DNA of 64,000 nt from NCBI GenBank assembly GCA_021234155.1, contig JAJEKV010000005.1, forward strand, positions 5,747,216 to 5,811,215. The letters are read 5' to 3'. This DNA comes from Isoetes taiwanensis (taxonomy: Eukaryota > Streptophyta > Lycopodiopsida > Isoetales > Isoetaceae). The position numbers and the translations under genes were made by a program. The notes under the pieces were generated by a model. The model was not told the origin of the DNA and searched no databases. It saw nothing but the letters and a program-made list of their open reading frames with translations. Within the stretch, counting starts at the first letter, position 1; each line of letters opens with the position of its first letter. Below, in pieces: positions 58,699 through 64,000 of this stretch.

Positions 58699-58774
<76 letters not shown>
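58699..58774. repeat. (GT)n tract 4, about 75 bp (E3/host junction)
   Basis: Left flank is the 5' end of E3, right flank the host segment 'ttatagaaattatgttgg'. In the second host copy (61,650) this position is simply T-rich, with no (GT)n. Confidence 0.97.
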
Positions 58775-58777
<3 letters not shown>

Positions 58778-58818
58778 AGAAATTATGTTGGAATACATGG
58801 TCTTTGTTCTATTTACAG

Positions 58819-58905
58819 GAGGTCAACTCCCCAAGAACATGATGAAGAGTTTTTACATGGCCATACTGGTGAACTACCTATGGCACAACTGCAACTGCAT
58901 ATTAA
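58819..58905 (+). CDS. Probable exon of unrecognised host gene (D1)
   Basis: 87 bases (29 codons, phase-symmetric) between a TTTACAG acceptor and a GTAAGT donor. It encodes RSTPQEHDEEFLHGHTGELP followed by MAQLQLHI. Copies are at 37,572-37,658 (identical frame) and 61,696-61,770 (12-base in-frame deletion, removing four codons around AQLQ). Conservation of frame with in-frame change only supports coding. The family is not recognised. Confidence 0.5.
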
Positions 58906-58945
58906 GTAAGTCTTTCAATTGATATGATTAAACGTCAAGATGATG

Positions 58946-60640
58946 TGAACTACTAATAGGAATATTCATAAACTTTCTAAGCCGAATATTATTAATTGTC
59001 ATAAAGGTAGACCTTGTGATGCAAGGAGCTAAAAAGCTTTGGTTTAATTTCTACAAGTTTGTCAACTAGAAATTGCACAGTATATGGGGCCTTAGTTGGG
59101 AACATCCCCTTGGCTTCTTGAAAAGAAACCGCCAGGTGAGGCCATATGATGTTAATAAAATGCTAGTGGGCTATGGTTTATGATCTAGATATGGTACACT
59201 TAGAGTGATAGTGGAATAAACATATTGGATTATTAAAATAAGGAAATTACTAATTGTGAAACTCAGTTAACCTAAAGATACAGATGAGCTCCAACTAGGG
59301 CGAACTTGATGGAATAAGCGGCCAGAGTAGCAGCAACACGTGAACGAAAGGTACACAATGATATTTTCTAACAAGTATGATTTCAGTTATGGAAAATGCT
59401 GGAGACGTGTCCTGTTTGCGGCTTGGAGTTCTTAGGTTAAGAATTGTCGATAACTTGGATCTTTTGCTATGTATTTGGCATCTTGCCTGTTGGATGTTTT
59501 ATGATCCGCAATTTAGAGTAGTCTGGCTTCTGGAAAAAGCATGGCAGTCTAAAGGTAGGCGGCTTAAACATGTCTACCACGAAGAGATTGGCTCAGTAAG
59601 AGATAACAAATGCTTGTGGGAAGAACCTCTTCCAATTTCGGAGGTAAAATGAGCAATAAAGGCTGCTCTGAGGCAGTAGTTAAGATTGATGATATAGATA
59701 AGCAGAAAGCTGACGATGATGCAACCAGTGCAGATGCTATCGTCAATATAAATATCATGGAAAATACAAGGGCATGACGAAATTCAAAGCAAGTCAAACA
59801 ACCAGGAGCACAACCCTCAGGTTTGACTAGATAATGCTTTGCATCTTATTGATATAACTGGCCTTAAACACAAATAATGATAGGCTTCTCTTAGACCTAT
59901 GCCTTGTTATGAATATATTTTCCTACTAAGTTTGCAAAGTGCTTAAGAAATGGTAGATCTACAGAAAAGGTTTACTTATGGTGAACTTCTCACTGTCTAC
60001 ACCTAGATTGAAAAAATCAGTATACAATAGCATGGCCCAGTGGACTCTTGTGTATGTACTGTTTCCTGGCTGCTTTAAGCATCTTAAATAGGTTGAGTAC
60101 AGGGCTGGTAAATAAAATAGAAATAAGCATTCAGCATGTGTTGGATAGTAAGACAATTTGCTTAAGATTATTGAGTATTGATGGTTATGCATGGTTTAAC
60201 GGATACATATTACTTCAAATTGAGTTGAAGGTGATGGTCACAAGCTTATATTACTATAGATCTTCGTAAATACATACTGCATGGCAACCTGAATAATGTA
60301 AAAAACATAGTCAGGATCTCATAACTGTACAGGCTATTTGCACCTCTTGGATTTCTGCACAATATGTGTGACCCATATTGAACTACCTGCTCTGTGTAAT
60401 ATTCTGTACTTAGTCTTATTGCAAGGCATTATTTTTGGACTGTTACCAGCTTGTTAGCAATAAGATCATTGAGTCTGATGGGCTCTTATAGACAGTATGG
60501 ATATATATGCTGACCATTCCCCACATTTGTTTGTAAAACAAGCAGGGTGAAGGGGCATAAACCTAGAAGCTCTTATGACACCTGCTAGTAGCTTAGGATT
60601 TTACCCATGTTCTTGGCTAACTGTCCTCTGGTTCTACTGC
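58946..60640. other. D1 intron-like stretch
   Basis: AT-rich with scattered short frames that are not conserved in frame between D1 and D2. A short open piece with CPVCG (59,389-59,433) was considered as an exon but its phase does not fit the exon at 58,819. Confidence 0.4.
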
Positions 60641-60647
60641 AGGTAAC

Positions 60648-60740
60648 AGGAACTTCTACTCCCTACATGTTTTGTTCAAGAAATGGAAGATTGACGAAGT
60701 TCCGAGTCCAATTCTTGATGATTGGACTTGATCAATTCTC
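60648..60740 (+). other. Possible exon (D1), weak
   Basis: After TACTGCAG, an open stretch reads NRNFYSLHVLFKKWKIDEVP and then SPILDDWT, ending in TGA. In D2 (63,512-63,602) the same stretch is frameshifted at 'cctgctatg', so coding is uncertain. Confidence 0.3.
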
Positions 60741-61193
60741 AAAATCTATGCTCTTTCAAAATGTAAAGCTGAGAGGCTGTTTTTTGACTAAATCCTTTCA
60801 GTTAAATACAGCTTATTATAAAGCTAAAATGTAAGTTGAATTGAACATGTTCTCATGTCATATCTAAAGTTTGCTGCATCATTCTTCACTTTCTGTTAAT
60901 TTGTCACTATTATTGTCTTCTATATTACTTTTTGGAGTCTTTATTAAATGATAACCAGATCATGGCTTTGTACTAAATGTCACCAGTTTGGTACTTAGGC
61001 TGCTTATTGAATCTGAAGTTTTTCCTTGAAAAGGTTAAATGTAGGATTAAAGTCTGTCTTGACAGATTTAAATGTTTTTTGTCTTAATTTTAGTTTATTG
61101 GTTATACCAATTACCATGATGCTGGTTATATTACTTGGTGAAAAGCCTTTGGCTTATTACATGATCTAATGGACATTGGACTGGAATTTATAG

Positions 61194-61376
61194 GATCAGA
61201 CAGAGGAGCATTTGCTTAACAACAATAATACGAGGATCGAAGAACTGAATGCTTTCAAATATAATAGCAGCAACTATGACAGGACAAATTATGCCATAGA
61301 AAATGCTCCGTCATGTATTAAAAGCAAAGAAATAGCAAAAGAATGTTTTGAATGTATATGGCCATTTGGTGGATAA
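61194..61376 (+). CDS. Probable terminal exon in D1
   Basis: After a TTTATAG acceptor, 60 codons are open to TAA (61,374-61,376), starting DQTEEHLLNNNNTRIEELNA and continuing FKYNSSNYDRTNYAIENAPS. It is rich in Asn, Glu and Ser and has no ATG, so it would be an internal or last exon. It is not present in D2. Which gene it belongs to is unknown; linkage to the exon at 58,819 is only positional. Confidence 0.35.
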   Translation, partial: DQTEEHLLNNNNTRIEELNAFKYNSSNYDRTNYAIENAPSCIKSKEIAKECFECIWPFGG

Positions 61377-61649
61377 ATATAGCCATTTGGCGTGGATTTC
61401 CACAATATCAATATATTTCAAGATATCTGGAAGATTTCTACACGAAGAACTCTCGGAGCACTTTACAGAGCCAATGATATGATCAACAACTTAAGCTACG
61501 AGCTGAATAGGGCAATATAGGTGGGTAGGGTCTGGCAACAATGTCCTACTCACCTTGTTGCTTATTTTTCTGCTCAAACTAAGAGTGTCTTTGCCTCTTT
61601 TTTTAAATATTTTGGCCCTCCTGACCTACGGTTGGTGGTAGGTTTTTTT

Positions 61650-63817
61650 ATTATAGAAATTATGTTGGAATACATGGTCTTTGTTCTATTTACAGGAGGT
61701 CAACTCCCCAAGAACATGATGAGGAGTTTTTACATGGCCATATTGGTGAACTACCTATGGCGCATATTAAGTAAGTCTTTCAATTGATATGATTAAACGT
61801 CAAGGTGATGTGAACTACTAATAGGAATATCCATAAACTTTCTAAGCTGAATATTATTTTTTGTCATAAAGGTAGACCTTGTGATGCAAGGAGCTAAAAA
61901 GCTTTGGTTTAATTTCTACAAATTTGTCAACTAGAAATTGCACAGTATGTGGGGCCTTAGTTGGGAACATCCCCTTGGCTTCTTGAAAAGAAACCGCCAG
62001 GTGAGGCCATATGATGTTAATAAAATGCTAGTGAGCTATGGTTTATGATCTAGATATGGTACACTTAGTGATAGTGGAATAAACATATTGGATTATTAAA
62101 ATAAGGAAATTACTAATTGTGAAACTCAGTTAACCTAAAGATACATATGAGCTCCAACTAGGGCGAACTTGATGGAATAAGCGGCCAGAGTAGCAGCAAC
62201 ACGTGAACGAAAGGTACACAATGATATTTTCTAAAAAGTATGATTTCAGTTGGAGACGTGTCCTGTTTGCGGCTTGGAGTTCTTAGGTTAAGAACTGTCG
62301 GTAACTTGGATATTTTGCTATGTATTTGGCATCTTGCCTGTTGGATGTTACATGATCCGCAATTTAGAGAAGTAGTCTGGCTTCTGGAAAAAGCATGGCA
62401 GAAAGGTAGGCGGCTTAAACATGTCTACCACGAAGATATTGGCTCAGTAAGAGATAGCAAATGCTTGTGGGAAGAACCTCTTCCAATTTTGGAGGTAAAA
62501 TGAGCAATAAAGGCTGCTCTGAGGCAGTAGTTAAGATTGATGATATAGATAAGCAGAAAGCTGGCGATGGTGCAACCAGTGCAGATGCTACTGTCAACAT
62601 AAATATCATGGAAAATACAACGGCATGACGAAGTTCAAAGCAAGTCAAACAACCAGGAGCACAACCCTCAGGTTTGACTAGATAATGCTTTGCATCTTAT
62701 TGATCTAACTAGCCTTAAACACAAATAATGATAGGCTTCTCTTAGACCTCTGCCTTGTTATGAATATATTTTCCTACTGAGTTTGCAAAGTGCTTAAGAA
62801 ATGGTAGATCTACAGAAAAGGTTTACTTATGGTGAACTTCTCATTGTCTACACCTAGATTGAAAAAATCATTATACAATAGCATGGCCCAGTGGACTCTT
62901 GTGTATGTACTGTTTCCTAGCTGCTTTAAGCATCTTAAATAGGTTGAGTACAGGGCTGTTAAATAAAATAGAAATAAGCATTCAACATATGTTGGATAGT
63001 AAGACAATTTGCTTAAGAGTATTGAGTATTTACGGTTATGCATGGTTTAACGGATACATATTACTTCAAATTGAGTTGAAGGTGATGGTCACAAGCTTAT
63101 ATTACTATAGATCTTCGTAAATACATACTGCATATACTTGGCAACCTGAATAATGTAAAAAACATAGTCATATTTCTGCTGGCTGGATCTCATAACTGTA
63201 CAGGCTATTTGCACCTCTTGGATTTCTGCACACTATGTGTGACCCATATTGAACTACCTACTCTATGTAATATTCTGTGCTTAGTCTTATTGCAAGGCTT
63301 TATTTTTGGACTGTTACCAGCTTGTTAGCAATAAGATCATTGAGTCTGATGGGCTCTTATAGACAGTATGGATATATATGCTGACCATTCCCCACATTTG
63401 TTTGTAACAAGCAGGGTGAAGGGGCATAAACCTAGAAGCTCTTATGACACCTGCTAGTAGCTTAGGCTTTTACCCATGTTCTTGGCTAACTGTCCTCTGG
63501 TTCTATTGCAGGTAACAGGAACTTCTACTCCCTGCTATGTTTTGTTCAAGAAATGGAAGATTGACGAAGTTCAGGATCGAATTTTTGATGATTGGACTTG
63601 ATCAATTCTCAAAATCTATGCTCTTTCAAAATGTAAAGCTGAGAGGCTGTTTTTTGACTAAATCATTTCAGTTAAATATAGCTTATTATAAAGCTAAAAT
63701 GTAAGTTGAATTGAACCTGTTCTCAGGTTATATCTAAAGTTTGCTGCATCATTCTTCACTTTCTGTTAATTTGTCACTACTATTGTCTTCTATATTACTT
63801 TTTTGAGTCTTTATTAA
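61650..63817 (+). repeat. Host tandem duplicate D2
   Basis: Second copy of the D segment, diverging from D1 after 'tctttattaaa' at about 63,817. It starts with 'tttttttattatagaaatt', lacking the (GT)n. Confidence 0.85.
61696..61770 (+). CDS. Probable exon, D2 copy (75 bp)
   Basis: Same splice sites as the D1 exon. 12 bases are missing ('acaactgcaact'), keeping the frame. Confidence 0.45.
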
Positions 63818-64000
63818 ACTAGTTATGGTGCCCGACGTTGCCGGGCTTTAGTAACAATTTGAAAAGGTTGTTGTTTTGGCTGGAGTGAACAATGTGGCTT
63901 GGAGGGGCAAGGGTTATATAGAGCAAGCCTTTAAGATTCATTGACAAAGTTAAACAACCATTGTACAAAAATCTCAGCTGATTGGGAACATCTTCTAGTG
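63818..64000. other. Unassigned right end
   Basis: Unique sequence after the end of D2, containing 'gtgcccgacgttgccgggc' (imperfect GC hairpin). No gene is recognised. Confidence 0.4.

Larger units (their letters stand above)
58775..61649 (+). repeat. Host tandem duplicate D1 (about 2.85 kb)
   Basis: Collinear with D2 (61,650-63,817) up to about 60,947, with scattered substitutions and short in-frame or 12-bp deletions. After 60,947 it continues with sequence not present in D2. Probably introns and exons of an unrecognised plus-strand host gene. Confidence 0.85.

Noticed and set aside
59389-59433. Possible zinc-finger exon (LETCPVCGLEFL)
   Set aside because: The phase does not fit the preceding exon, and in the phase that fits there is a stop. 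Twelve bases differ in D2. Too short to support a domain call.

Overview
This is eukaryotic nuclear DNA, almost certainly from a land plant. Spliced exons of a plant-type MYG1 gene are collinear with the known protein. A Ty1-copia fragment carries the plant initiator-Met primer site TGGTATCAGAGC next to a TG...CA LTR. There are several LINE remnants and many microsatellites, and no prokaryotic gene organisation. The size of the repeats and the style of the LINEs would fit a large-genome non-seed plant such as a fern or lycophyte, but that is only inference.

Layout. (1) 1-755: unassigned flank. (2) 755-33,053: three head-to-tail copies (A, B, C) of a unit of about 10.8 kb. Each holds, left to right, a seven-exon MYG1 gene on the minus strand, a minus-strand LINE fragment, a plus-strand LINE, and a minus-strand copia 5' end (gag start, PBS, LTR). 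Copy A is strongly eroded; B and C are very close. A 131-bp start of a fourth unit ends at 33,184 in a scrambled junction followed by a second LTR piece. (3) 33,715-37,404: an inactive minus-strand LINE (ORF1 coiled coil, endonuclease, RT) broken by a (CTAT)n tract and a hairpin-bearing insertion. (4) 37,405-58,774: the most interesting part, three head-to-tail copies (E1, E2, E3) of a retroelement of about 7.4 kb on the minus strand, each junction being a (GT)n tract. E3 has an intact 724-aa reverse transcriptase related to Penelope-like RTs and lacking any visible endonuclease. It is preceded by a short Cys-rich ORF2 that overlaps its start as TAATG, and by a roughly 540-aa ORF1 with an RGG-type basic tail. 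A 3-kb pyrimidine-rich leader (sense strand) with paired stem-loops precedes ORF1. (5) 58,775-63,817: a host segment of 2.85 kb in tandem duplicate with a probable exon; a third copy of its beginning lies at 37,528-37,699.

How it works together. The E element has the parts of a self-replicating retroelement: a nucleic-acid-binding ORF1, a small coupled ORF2, an RT, and an AATAAA signal after the RT stop. MYG1 encodes a DHH-type 3'-5' RNA exonuclease. All LINE and copia parts look dead.

Caution. Differences between otherwise identical repeat copies cluster strongly at CAG/CTG trinucleotides (small indels and substitutions) and at homopolymers. This looks like base-calling error at CHG-methylated cytosines. 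Several apparent frameshifts in MYG1 copies B and C and in E1-E3 may therefore not be real. Coordinates of broken exons are approximate.
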